A DNA stretch of 26,289 nucleotides from an uncultured Oscillospiraceae bacterium (GCA_947522735.1 CANNTZ010000032.1:1-26289); one strand, 5' to 3'; positions 7,482 through 14,592 are shown, counted from the stretch's first letter. Notes: generated by a model not told the origin, from the letters alone. Numbers and translations are program-made.

Positions 7482-8378
7482 TCAGCCGCGGCGGCGGCGA
7501 ATGATGTTTATAACGATATACACGGCGAGCAGCACCGCGACGGAGCCCGCAAGCACGGCATACATCGCGCCAATCTCCACCTTGTCGCCGAAAAAGTAGA
7601 TGTTGCAGTCGACGGAATCCTTTATGCCCTCGATAACCTCATCCGGAAAGCCGGTTGCGGCCATTTCGCGATAGACACCGCGCAGCGCATGGTTGCGGAT
7701 GAGGCTGGTGCCATAGGTGCCCGGCAGGAAGGACAAAACCCTTTGCAGCCCCTTGCCGAACTGCGAGATGGGCATATATGCGCCGCAGACAAAGCCGTAG
7801 CCCGCGCTGACGACGGTGCCCACCGCCGAAATCTGCCCCTGCGTCTTTAAGAATACGTTGACGATGCTGGAAAGCGCCGTGCCGAACATGACAAGCAGGA
7901 ACACGTCGAGCAGTATCAGCAGCACGTCTGCGGCGGAGAGGTACCATCCCGCCCGCGCGAGATAGAGGAAGCTCGCACCCGTTGCGGCGATGCAGACGAG
8001 CAGGGTCGAAATCACCGTAGAGAGGTAATAGGCGAGCGCCAGCGTCGATTTTTTGACCGGTGCCACGGTCAGATCGCGCCGCGCGCCCGTCACCCTATCC
8101 TGCACCATTATCATGTTGCAGCAAAACGACACCGTGACGCAGCTAACCGCCAGCAGCGACGAGAACAGCTCGCCGCCGACCGTCGCGTCGATCAGCTTTT
8201 GAGACACCGTGAACGCAGCCGGTATAGCCGAGGCAAAGCTGTCTCGATAGATGTTGGCGAGGAAGGTGGCATATAGCACAAGCAGCAAAATCGGTGTTAT
8301 CAGCGAGGAAAAGAACATCCCCTTATCCTTGAAAAACAGCTTGCAGTCACGCCTGATAAGATTCCAGAGTCCCGTCAT
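7482..8378 (-). CDS. ABC-2 type transporter permease
   Basis: This is the membrane subunit of an ABC exporter, 298 residues. It begins with a short cytoplasmic amphipathic stretch (NLIRRDCKLFFKDKG) followed by a first membrane helix, then a block of further hydrophobic helices, a PISQFGKGLQRVLSFLPGTY segment typical of ABC-2 permeases of the drug/antibiotic export type, and a last helix before a basic tail INIIRRRRG. The start codon overlaps the stop of the ATP-binding gene by 4 bp, so the two form one transporter, presumably with a dimeric permease. The substrate is unknown. Confidence 0.92.
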   Translation of the reverse strand: MTGLWNLIRRDCKLFFKDKGMFFSSLITPILLLVLYATFLANIYRDSFASAIPAAFTVSQKLIDATVGGELFSSLLAVSCVTVSFCCNMIMVQDRVTGARRDLTVAPVKKSTLALAYYLSTVISTLLVCIAATGASFLYLARAGWYLSAADVLLILLDVFLLVMFGTALSSIVNVFLKTQGQISAVGTVVSAGYGFVCGAYMPISQFGKGLQRVLSFLPGTYGTSLIRNHALRGVYREMAATGFPDEVIEGIKDSVDCNIYFFGDKVEIGAMYAVLAGSVAVLLAVYIVINIIRRRRG

Positions 8379-9289
8379 CTCTCGTTGCCTCCCGTCAGTT
8401 TTTTGCCGGTGACGGCGAGAAAAACGTCGTCCATCCCGCCCTTGGTTATCTCGTAATCCCGGAACAGCTCCGGGTGCGCCACGATCAGCGCGGTCGCCGC
8501 GACAGTATCCGGAACCTTACCGCGCACGGCGTCGCGAACGGCCTCGAAAGGCATACCGAGCTGCTCCGCCTGTCCGCGCTCGACGCCGTAAAGGGTGATG
8601 AAGTCGCCGGTATAGGCGTTTTTAAGCGCGAGCGGAGTCCCCTCGGCAGCTATCCTGCCGCCGTCGAGGATGACGACGTAATCCGCGCCCGCCGCCTCCT
8701 CCATGTAATGCGTTGTCAGAAAGACCGTCATATTCTCGCTGCGCCTGAGCTGCTGCACAACGTCCCAGAGCAGCCGTCTGGTCTGCGGATCAAGCCCCGT
8801 CGTCGGCTCGTCAAGGATAAGTATCTCCGGGCGGTGGAGCAGTGCGCGCGCGATATCGATGCGGCGGCGCTGCCCACCCGAGAGCCTGCCGACGGTTCGG
8901 TTCATCAGTCCCTCAAAGTCCAGCAGCCCTGCAAGCTCCGCCGCTCTCTCGCGATAAGCCCGTCCGGTGATGCCGTAGAGCGCCGCGCGGCTGCGCAGAT
9001 TGTCATTGACCGTCAGCTCGCCGTCCAGCGCCGAGCTCTGGAACACGACGCCAAGCCGCCTTGTAACGCTTTCAAAGCCGCGATCCACATCCTCTCCGCA
9101 GACCCTGACGCTGCCGCCATCCCTGCCGAGCTGACCGCAGAGGATGGATATTGTTGTGGATTTTCCCGCCCCGTTGACGCCGAGAAAGGCAAACAGCTCT
9201 CCGGTCCGCACGTGGAATGAGAGATCCTGCACTGCCCTGACCTCTCCAAAGGATTTGTACAGGTGTTCTATATCGATAATGTGATCCAT
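8375..9289 (-). CDS. ABC transporter ATP-binding protein (drug-export type)
   Basis: This is the nucleotide-binding subunit partnering the adjacent ABC-2 permease, 304 residues from the chosen start. Walker A GVNGAGKS is at residues 37-44, the ABC signature LSGGQ at 136-140, Walker B LILDEP at 157-162, and the switch histidine is in LTTHYMEEA. A ~90-residue C-terminal extension after the core is typical of DrrA/CcmA-like exporters. I chose ATG at 9289 because GGAGG stands 5 bases before it. An in-frame TTG at 9301 would place the start over that ribosome-binding site. It lies 49 bp downstream of the TetR gene and is probably controlled by it. Confidence 0.94.
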   Translation of the reverse strand: MDHIIDIEHLYKSFGEVRAVQDLSFHVRTGELFAFLGVNGAGKSTTISILCGQLGRDGGSVRVCGEDVDRGFESVTRRLGVVFQSSALDGELTVNDNLRSRAALYGITGRAYRERAAELAGLLDFEGLMNRTVGRLSGGQRRRIDIARALLHRPEILILDEPTTGLDPQTRRLLWDVVQQLRRSENMTVFLTTHYMEEAAGADYVVILDGGRIAAEGTPLALKNAYTGDFITLYGVERGQAEQLGMPFEAVRDAVRGKVPDTVAATALIVAHPELFRDYEITKGGMDDVFLAVTGKKLTGGNER

Positions 9290-9338
9290 CTTTTCCTCCA
9301 AGCTTTTTCTTTATAACGCCATATCGCCTATCGCGCCG

Positions 9339-10007
9339 TTATTCCCCGCTCCGTCGGCTCAGATCCGGGTGATGGCGGCGTATTTCTCCGCCCTCTGCGG
9401 AGGTGCCCTCAACCGGCATGAGGCGGGCATCGCCGGCGCTGACTGAGCCGAGCGAGAGAATCGCGCCGTGGAATATCCCGCCAAGCTGCGCCGCGACCTC
9501 CTCCTCCGAGAAGGCGCAGGCTCCCGTAGCGCACAGCACACACAGGCCGTAGGTGTATATCCACATGTGACGGAACAGCCGCTCGGCCTGTTCCCTATCT
9601 GCGCGATAGTCGCGCGTGATGATTGCGATGTCGCTCGCCTTACCGAACGGAATGTGCTCCATCATGCCGTCAAAATCCGCCCTGCCGCCGGTCTGCTGCA
9701 TGAACAGCATTCTAAACAGCCTTGGCTCCTCCTGCGCAAACCTCACCCACTGCATACCGCGCTTCTTGTATTCCGGGCTGTATCCCACGGCGACGGCCAT
9801 ATAGCCGTCAAAGCGCTCCTTCGCCATCCGCCAGACGGCGCAGCGCAGCTCGTCCATATCCCGAAACACCGTGAATATCGGCGACGACGAGGCGCCGAGC
9901 TGCCGCCCCACCTCCCGCGCGGTCAGCGCGCTCTCTCCGTCGCGCCGGACTATCTCAAATGCGGCGGCAACGATCTCCTCCCTTGTGAACCTGGGTTTAG
10001 GCGGCAT
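9339..10007 (-). CDS. TetR/AcrR family transcriptional regulator
   Basis: A 222-residue one-component repressor. The N-terminal helix-turn-helix is clear: FTREEIVAAAFEIVRRDG, then ALTAREVGRQLGASSSPIFTVFRDMDEL, a standard TetR recognition helix (about residues 7-56). The C-terminal half is the ligand-binding and dimer domain and gives no ligand clue. It is the first gene of an operon with the ABC transporter and phosphatidyltransferase genes and has a perfect sigma-A promoter upstream. Autoregulation and induction of the exporter by its substrate are the likely arrangement, by analogy with other TetR-exporter pairs. Confidence 0.9.
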   Translation of the reverse strand: MPPKPRFTREEIVAAAFEIVRRDGESALTAREVGRQLGASSSPIFTVFRDMDELRCAVWRMAKERFDGYMAVAVGYSPEYKKRGMQWVRFAQEEPRLFRMLFMQQTGGRADFDGMMEHIPFGKASDIAIITRDYRADREQAERLFRHMWIYTYGLCVLCATGACAFSEEEVAAQLGGIFHGAILSLGSVSAGDARLMPVEGTSAEGGEIRRHHPDLSRRSGE

Positions 10008-10045
10008 TATATCTGCCCTCCCTGCATCTTCATCGTTAAATAACT

Positions 10046-10064
10046 ACAGTTTCAAAACAACCGT
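10046..10064. promoter_or_regulatory. Candidate TetR operator (imperfect inverted repeat)
   Basis: ACAGTT (10046-10051) and AACCGT (10059-10064) form an imperfect inverted repeat (5 of 6 pairs plus one G-T) around a 7-base centre. It lies over the predicted transcription start of the tetR operon, a usual place for an autoregulatory operator. This is inference from position and symmetry only. Confidence 0.3.
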
Positions 10065-10068
10065 TATA

Positions 10069-10097
10069 ATTATATGCCCGGCCTTGGATTTTGTCAA
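10069..10097 (-). promoter_or_regulatory. Consensus sigma-A promoter of the tetR-ABC operon
   Basis: On the minus strand TTGACA (10092-10097), a 17-nt spacer and TATAAT (10069-10074) match the consensus exactly. The predicted start is near 10062, with a leader of about 55 nt to the tetR ATG at 10007. Confidence 0.85.
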
Positions 10098-10105
10098 GCG
10101 TCCGA

Positions 10106-10142
10106 GGCAAAATAAAGAACCGGACGCTTCAGCGGCGTCCGG
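10106..10142 (-). terminator. Intrinsic terminator of the 3-hydroxyacyl-CoA dehydrogenase gene
   Basis: On the minus strand CCGGACGC and GCGTCCGG (10135-10142 and 10120-10127) form an 8-bp stem with a 7-base loop, followed by TTCTTTATTTTG. It is directly downstream of the dehydrogenase stop and upstream of the tetR promoter. Confidence 0.85.
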
Positions 10143-10155
10143 CCTGAAATAATCA

Positions 10156-11100
10156 TCACTTATTATACCTGTAGAAGCCCTCGCCGGAGGACATGCCGAG
10201 CTTACCCTCGTCGATATACTTCTTTAGCATTTTGGACATGCCCTTGAAGTTATAGGGCGCAAGGAAGGACGGAAGCTTGACGTACATCTGGACGATGTTA
10301 TAGGCGGTGGTGAGCCCTACGGTGTCGAGGATCTGGAACGGCCCCTTCGGCGCACCGGTGCCGAGCGTCCACGCCTTGTCGATGCTTTCCGGATCAGAGA
10401 CGCCGTTGACATAGAGATCCATTCCGGAAAAGAGCAGCGGCACAAGCATGGAATTGAGCAGATAGCCGGATTTTTCCTTGCGCACGGGCAGCGGTATCAT
10501 TCTTATCTGCCGCGCAAAATCCATGATCTGCTCAAAATATTTCGGATCGGTCTGCGATTGCGCCATGACCTCGGTCATGTTGTTCTTCCAGATGGAATTT
10601 GCGAAGTGCAGCGAGAGATATTTTTCCGGGCGTCCGGTGTATTTTGCAAATTTTGAAGGCAGAAGCGTGGAGGAGTTGGTGACGAGCACCGTCTTTTCGG
10701 GCATGAGCGGCGCGAGCTTCTTATAAAACGCTATCTTGTCGTCCACGTTCTCCGCCATCGATTCTATCACGAGGTCGGCGTCCTCGACCGCTTTAGCCAT
10801 GTCCAGCTCCAGCTTTATCCCGCTGTAGGCCGCCTCCGACCTTGCGAGGCAGGCGTCCTTATCGAACTCGTCATATTCGGCGATGCCTCTCGCCCAGCTC
10901 GCCGGGGTCTGTCCCTCCGGCGTCGCCATTTTGTTTATCGTCTCTGCGTAGACCTCCCTGAGGTGATCCAGCTTCGGCTGGGTGCGGGTGATGCTTCCCT
11001 CGCTGCGCAGCCAAACGGTGACGTCAAAGCCGCAGTACGCCGCCTGATAGGCGATTTGGCTTCCGAGCACTCCGCCGCCTGCAACAACAACCTTTTTCAT
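10156..11100 (-). CDS. 3-hydroxyacyl-CoA dehydrogenase (NAD-dependent)
   Basis: This enzyme interconverts 3-hydroxyacyl-CoA and 3-ketoacyl-CoA with NAD(H), as in beta-oxidation or butyrate-type fermentation. The product is 314 residues, about 30 longer than classic Hbd. The Rossmann motif is G8-x-G10-x2-G13, with VIESMAE carrying E114 and NSSTL at 142-146. The catalytic region LHFANS carries H165 and N168, with E177 following in TEVM. The C-terminal domain begins near GAPKGPFQILDTVGL. The start at 11100 is chosen because AGGAGG lies 9 bases upstream and the protein then begins MKKVVVAGGG. A more distal in-frame ATG at 11166 lies upstream of the predicted transcription start. It is a single-gene unit, so the chain-length specificity cannot be inferred from neighbours. 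Confidence 0.92.
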   Translation of the reverse strand: MKKVVVAGGGVLGSQIAYQAAYCGFDVTVWLRSEGSITRTQPKLDHLREVYAETINKMATPEGQTPASWARGIAEYDEFDKDACLARSEAAYSGIKLELDMAKAVEDADLVIESMAENVDDKIAFYKKLAPLMPEKTVLVTNSSTLLPSKFAKYTGRPEKYLSLHFANSIWKNNMTEVMAQSQTDPKYFEQIMDFARQIRMIPLPVRKEKSGYLLNSMLVPLLFSGMDLYVNGVSDPESIDKAWTLGTGAPKGPFQILDTVGLTTAYNIVQMYVKLPSFLAPYNFKGMSKMLKKYIDEGKLGMSSGEGFYRYNK

Positions 11101-11156
11101 TTGCTTGCTCCTCCTGTTTTTCGCGTTTTTCGCGATAACATTATTATATTGTATTA

Positions 11157-11185
11157 ATTCTATCACGGAGCGCGCAGATAGTCAA
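11157..11185 (-). promoter_or_regulatory. Sigma-A promoter of the 3-hydroxyacyl-CoA dehydrogenase gene
   Basis: On the minus strand TTGACT (11180-11185), a 17-nt spacer and TAGAAT (11157-11162) each match 5 of 6 consensus bases. The ~50-nt leader contains the unit CGCGAAAAA twice in tandem just before AGGAGG. Confidence 0.65.
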
Positions 11186-11201
11186 CGCCGCGCAAGGACA
11201 A

Positions 11202-11224
11202 AAAGCCGCGTTTTCGCCGGCTTT
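11202..11224. other. Hairpin in the divergent intergenic region
   Basis: AAAGCCG (11202-11208) and CGGCTTT (11218-11224) form a 7-bp stem. It lies between two divergent promoters, so it is not an obvious terminator. No other gene or site is recognisable in 11186-11355. Confidence 0.35.
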
Positions 11225-11355
11225 GCATGTTTTTGGGCTCTGCGCGCGTTTTGCCGCGCTCATCCTCTGCCCGGCTTTTTCGCACGACGTCGCAGACGCG
11301 CGGACAAAAATAATATTCGAATATTGGCTTTTGCTTTCGTTTTGTGAAGATCATA

Positions 11356-11384
11356 TTGCGTTATTTCAGTTTTTATGCTATAAT
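11356..11384 (+). promoter_or_regulatory. Sigma-A promoter of the XRE-TetR regulator pair
   Basis: TTGCGT (11356-11361), a 17-nt spacer and TATAAT (11379-11384), with an extended -10 TGC just before the hexamer. The transcript should start near 11391, giving a ~20-nt leader to the TTG start at 11411. Confidence 0.7.
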
Positions 11385-11410
11385 TCCAACATAAGAGAGG
11401 AAGTGATCAT

Positions 11411-11638
11411 TTGGATTATCTGTTTTCTTACGATAAGCTCTGGCACCGCCTGATCGACCTGAAGCTGAAAAAAAAGGATCTCCAGCAGCGTGCCAGTCTC
11501 AGCTCCGCCGTGATAGCCAAGATGGGGCGCGGGGAATCCGTCAACCTTGAGACCATAGCGAAGATATGCATGGCGCTGCACTGCGGCATTGCGGACATTG
11601 TGGACTTTATCCCGACCGGAGGTGCGAGCGGTGCCTAA
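11411..11638 (+). CDS. Small XRE/Cro-type helix-turn-helix regulator
   Basis: A 75-residue protein that is essentially one helix-turn-helix domain: YDKLWHRLIDLKLKKKDLQQRASLSSAVIAKMGRGESVNLETIAKIC, then MALHCGIADIVDFIP. This matches short Cro/CI-like (YozG-type) regulators of Bacillota. Translation appears to start at TTG (11411), with GAGGAAG upstream. The C-terminal end reads GGASGA. Its stop overlaps the TTG-proximal part of the next gene: the GTG start of the TetR gene lies 8 bases inside it. The two regulators are therefore probably cotranslated and may act together. The target is unknown. Confidence 0.85.
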   Translation: MDYLFSYDKLWHRLIDLKLKKKDLQQRASLSSAVIAKMGRGESVNLETIAKICMALHCGIADIVDFIPTGGASGA

Positions 11639-12194
11639 CTTCACCAAGCAGGCAATCAAGGCCTCCTTCCTCAAGCTGCTCGCCGAGCAGCCGCTGAATA
11701 AGATAAGCGTGCGCAACATCGTGGAGGACTGCGGCATCAACCGCAACTCCTTCTATTATCACTTTCAGGATATCCCCGCCCTTGTCCACGAGATAATCAC
11801 AGACGAGGTAAACGACCTTATCCAGAAATATCCGGAGATTTCCTCGCTCGACGAGTGCGTCAGCGTCGCGTTCCACTTCGCGCAGGAGAACCGCAAGGTC
11901 GTCATGCACATATACAACTCCGTGGGCCGAGACCTCTACGAAAAATCGATGATGACGCTTTGCGAATACGTTGTTACCAACTATCTTGACACCGTTTTCG
12001 GCCCCGGCGCCGTGCCGGAGCGCGACCGCACCGCAATAATCCGCTTCTTCAAGTGCGAGCTTTACGGGCTGTTCTCCGAGTGGATTGCCGGGGGAATGAA
12101 GGACGACACCATCAGCGATATCCACCGCCTCTCCGAGCTGTGCCGCGGCCTCTCCGACGAGCTTATCAGACGCTCGCTTTCGGACGGTTCGTGA
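11631..12194 (+). CDS. TetR family transcriptional regulator (DhaS-like)
   Basis: A 187-residue regulator whose N-terminus carries the TetR helix-turn-helix: FTKQAIKASFLKLLAEQPLNKISVRNIVEDCGINRNSFYYHFQDI, residues about 4-48. The C-terminal helical domain (KVVMHIYNSVGRDLYEK...) resembles the TetR C-terminal domain of the DhaS-like group common in Bacillota. The start is taken as GTG at 11631 because GGAGGTG precedes it by 7 bases; this overlaps the XRE gene by 8 bp. A longer in-frame reading from TTG at 11589 has no ribosome-binding site. It is followed by a strong terminator, so the operon is these two genes only. The target may lie outside the window or be the operon itself. Confidence 0.88.
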   Translation: MPNFTKQAIKASFLKLLAEQPLNKISVRNIVEDCGINRNSFYYHFQDIPALVHEIITDEVNDLIQKYPEISSLDECVSVAFHFAQENRKVVMHIYNSVGRDLYEKSMMTLCEYVVTNYLDTVFGPGAVPERDRTAIIRFFKCELYGLFSEWIAGGMKDDTISDIHRLSELCRGLSDELIRRSLSDGS

Positions 12195-12223
12195 GCCTGA
12201 AGCCGCCTGCAATAATAAAAATC

Positions 12224-12256
12224 AAGCCCGCTCTGCGTGTGCAGGGCGGGCTTTTG
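12224..12256 (+). terminator. Intrinsic terminator of the XRE-TetR operon
   Basis: AAGCCCGC-T-CTGC (12224-12236) pairs with GCAG-G-GCGGGCTT (12241-12253) around a GTGT loop, followed by TTTGTCCTT. Confidence 0.85.
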
Positions 12257-12504
12257 TCCTTGCATAAGAAGCACTCGAACACGCCGCGCGGACGGTGAGG
12301 AAGGGCGCGGAACAAATCGCTGCGCCCCTTTATCCGCACGCCGGGGAGATAAGCTCCCGGCCGTCTCCGTGCCGTCCGGACAGCCGTAGACGAGGCGGGT
12401 GAACGCGGGCATGGTGAGCTCCGCGTCGTATCCCGCGGTTTCCGGAAGCTTTTTCGCCTCTCCGCGCCTCTCCCCCAACTCCACCGGCCACACGCCGCCG
12501 CGGC
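12257..12504. other. Interval without recognisable gene
   Basis: No gene with a recognisable product or start site is seen. A potential hairpin GGGCGC/GCGCCC sits at about 12303-12326. The segment may be eroded upstream sequence of the glycoside hydrolase remnant that begins near 12505, but no homology was recognisable. Confidence 0.3.
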
Positions 12505-12916
12505 GCTCATGCTGCCGGCGCTCCAAAACACCTGCGACTACTTGTCGATATGGATACGCCCTTCACCGAGATGACCCATGAGGATGCCATCCGCTTCGGC
12601 GCGCGGCTGCGCAGCAGGCCCATCCTGATAACCGAAAACGGCTGTTGCTCAGGCAACGACCGGCTGCGTATCGTATATATGGCGGAACGCCTCAGCGCCG
12701 TCGCCGGGGCGATAGCGGACGGGGCGGATATCGTCCCACCTCCACCGGTTTGCCATCGACAACTACGAATGTGGCTCCTATCCCCCGCACCTCGGGCTTG
12801 TCAGCATGGATCGGACGGCCTTTGCGCATACCCCGAAGCCGAGCGCGCTGTTTTATCGCGACGTCATCCGGCGCCATCTATCCGAGCTGCCCTCGCGTCG
12901 TCTATCCAACCTGTAA
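12505..12916 (+). pseudogene. Family 1 glycoside hydrolase (beta-glucosidase) C-terminal remnant, frameshifted
   Basis: Only the C-terminal part of a GH1 enzyme remains. In one frame RPILITENG carries the GH1 nucleophile motif (glutamate in ITENG), followed by DRLRIVYMAERLSAVAGAIADGADI, the usual post-nucleophile segment. Near 12730-12737 the frame shifts by one. In the new frame the protein resumes with RFAIDNYECGSYPPHLGLVSMDR, the counterpart of the GH1 W-S-x-x-D-N-x-E-W-x-x-G-Y/RFGL region, then TPKPSALFYRDVI, ending at the TAA at 12914. The conserved tryptophans of that region are replaced (R and C). An upstream fragment in yet another frame, LQNTCDYLSI, may be related. No TIM-barrel N-terminal half is present. 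It is a broken gene relic between the regulator pair and the permease. Confidence 0.7.
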
Positions 12917-12993
12917 ATTTGACGCAAACCGACGCATTATGAGCAAAACTGATAGTCAAAACCGCCAAATATCAAAAGCTGTCATTTTTACGC

Positions 12994-13022
12994 TTGACAT
13001 CGGTCACATCCCGGTCTATAAT
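12994..13022 (+). promoter_or_regulatory. Consensus sigma-A promoter of the NCS2 permease
   Basis: TTGACA (12994-12999), 17-nt spacer, TATAAT (13017-13022): an exact consensus match. Transcription should begin near 13029, leaving a ~160-nt structured leader before the coding start. Confidence 0.85.
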
Positions 13023-13028
13023 AATTAC

Positions 13029-13153
13029 CAGACATAAACCTTAAAATCGGTACAGAGATACCGGCAAGGGAACGAATACGGGGACTGGTCTGCGTGCGCG
13101 TGGACTTTAAGTGTGCGGTATTATGCCTTGTCGGAGTCGACAGGGCTTTTTTT
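13029..13153 (+). promoter_or_regulatory. Structured leader with riboswitch-like architecture and terminator (class unidentified)
   Basis: The leader can fold into: a hairpin CGGTA/TACCG (13048-13052, 13059-13063) with loop CAGAGA; a closing helix GGCAAGG/CCTTGTC (13063-13069 with 13126-13132, one G-U); an inner helix AATAC/GTATT (13075-13079, 13118-13122); and a hairpin GTCTGCG/CGTGGAC (13088-13094, 13099-13105) capped by TGCG. The 3' strand of the closing helix is also the 5' arm of the terminator at 13125-13146. The two folds are therefore mutually exclusive, and the closing helix would act as antiterminator. I could not match it to purine, PRPP/guanidine (ykkC), ZTP, THF or preQ1 consensus sequences. 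The CAGAGA hexaloop fits the CNGNGA loop bound by PyrR, but its closing pairs differ from PyrR sites. Pairings are by eye. Confidence 0.55.
13125..13153 (+). terminator. Intrinsic terminator inside the NCS2 permease leader
   Basis: GCCTTGTCG (13125-13133) pairs with CGACAGGGC (13138-13146) over 9 bp (one G-U) around GAGT, followed immediately by seven Ts (13147-13153). It ends 36 nt before the permease start, a classic attenuator position. Confidence 0.85.
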
Positions 13154-13189
13154 ATGGTGAAATGTAAAATGAAAGGAATGGTCTTACAA

Positions 13190-14584
13190 ATGAAACTTGC
13201 TTTCGACGTAGAATCCAAACCCCGTTTCGGCCAGCTCGTCATCTTCGCATTCCAGCAGATGCTCGCCGTTTTGGCAGCGACCATCGCCGTCCCGATGATC
13301 ATCGGCAACGGCCTCACCCCGTCCGCCGCGATGTTCGGCGCAGGCGTCGGCACCCTTGTCTATCTGCTGTTCACCAAAAGAAAGAGTCCCGTTTTCCTCA
13401 GCTCCTCCTTCGCGTTCATCAACTCGATGTTCGCGGCCTTTGCGGGCGGCGTGTCCATGTCACTCGGCTGGCTCGGACTCATCATCGGCGCCTCCTTCGC
13501 CGGTCTTGTGTATGTCGTCATCGCCATTATCGTCAAGCTTGTCGGCGTCAACTGGATAAACAGGCTCATGCCCGCCGTCGTCATCGGCCCGACCGTCGCC
13601 ATCATTGGACTTTCACTTGCCGGAAACGCCATCGGCGACCTGCTCAAGGGCGACGTCAGCGTCCTTGAGGGCGAGGCCTCCGTCATGCTCGCCTCCCCAT
13701 ATGTCGCGCTTATCTGCGGCCTTGTGACACTCGCTGTTACCATGCTCTGCTCCACCTACGGCAAAAAGACCCTCAGGCTCATCCCGTTCATCATCGGCAT
13801 CCTCGCGGGCTATGCCGTGGCCGCCATATTCACCGTCATCGGCAACACCGCCGGTATAGACGCCTTCAAAATTATCGATTTCAGCGTTTTCACGAGGTAC
13901 ATGCTTCCCAACGGCTCCGTCACCTTCAGAACCTTCCTTGACCTGCCCGCGTTCACCTTTGTCGGCGCAATCGACGGCCTGAGCGAGCTCAATTGGTCCT
14001 ATGTCCTCACCATCTTCGTCGCCTATGTGCCGGTTGCCTTTGTGGTTTTCGCCGAGCACATTGCCGACCACAAGAACCTCTCCACAATTATCGACCGTGA
14101 TCTGCTCAAGGAGCCGGGGCTCTCCCGCACCCTCCTCGGCGACGGCGTAGGCTCCATTGCCGGAGCGTTCTTCGGCGGCTGCCCGAACACCACCTACGGC
14201 GAGTCCATCGCCTGCGTGGCCATCACCGGCAACGCCTCCGCGCTCACCATCCTTGCCACCGCGTTCGGCTGCATCCTTTTCGCCTTTGTCACTCCGCTTG
14301 TCGCGTTCATCGATTCCATTCCCGCCTGCGTGATGGGCGGCGTCTGCATCGCGCTCTATGGCTTCATCTCCGTCTCCGGTCTGAAAATGCTCCAAAAGGT
14401 GGATCTTGGCAAGAACCGCAACCTCTTCGTCGCCTCCACCATCCTCATCGCCGGTATCGGTGGCCTGACCCTCACCTTTGGCGCAGTCACGCTGACCTCC
14501 ATCGCCACCGCGCTCATCCTCGGAATCCTTGCAAACCTCATGCTCTCCAAGGAAAAGGATGAGGACAGGACGGAGGAAAAATAA
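13190..14584 (+). CDS. Uracil/xanthine permease, NCS2 family (UraA-like)
   Basis: A nucleobase:cation symporter of 464 residues with about 12-14 hydrophobic segments. Conserved family features: SPVFLSSSFAFI near residues 66-77; AEHIADH with E289 in the UraA-type proton-coupling/substrate site of helix 8; and GGCPNTTYGESI with E338 in helix 10. These two glutamates correspond to the substrate-contact positions of UraA. The AEHI and NTTYGE forms are nearer uracil permeases than xanthine permeases, but substrate assignment is inference. The start at 13190 is chosen because the protein then begins MKLAFDVESKPRFGQ like its relatives. AAAGGA is 12 bases upstream, slightly distant. Earlier in-frame starts fall within or right behind the leader terminator. 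The leader and promoter imply attenuation control. Confidence 0.92.
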   Translation: MKLAFDVESKPRFGQLVIFAFQQMLAVLAATIAVPMIIGNGLTPSAAMFGAGVGTLVYLLFTKRKSPVFLSSSFAFINSMFAAFAGGVSMSLGWLGLIIGASFAGLVYVVIAIIVKLVGVNWINRLMPAVVIGPTVAIIGLSLAGNAIGDLLKGDVSVLEGEASVMLASPYVALICGLVTLAVTMLCSTYGKKTLRLIPFIIGILAGYAVAAIFTVIGNTAGIDAFKIIDFSVFTRYMLPNGSVTFRTFLDLPAFTFVGAIDGLSELNWSYVLTIFVAYVPVAFVVFAEHIADHKNLSTIIDRDLLKEPGLSRTLLGDGVGSIAGAFFGGCPNTTYGESIACVAITGNASALTILATAFGCILFAFVTPLVAFIDSIPACVMGGVCIALYGFISVSGLKMLQKVDLGKNRNLFVASTILIAGIGGLTLTFGAVTLTSIATALILGILANLMLSKEKDEDRTEEK

Positions 14585-14592
14585 CCCGTTAA

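Noticed and set aside
13029..13153. Purine (guanine/adenine) riboswitch for the NCS2 permease leader
   Set aside because: The conserved junction TMTCTACC and the CCGTAAA-type loop are not present.
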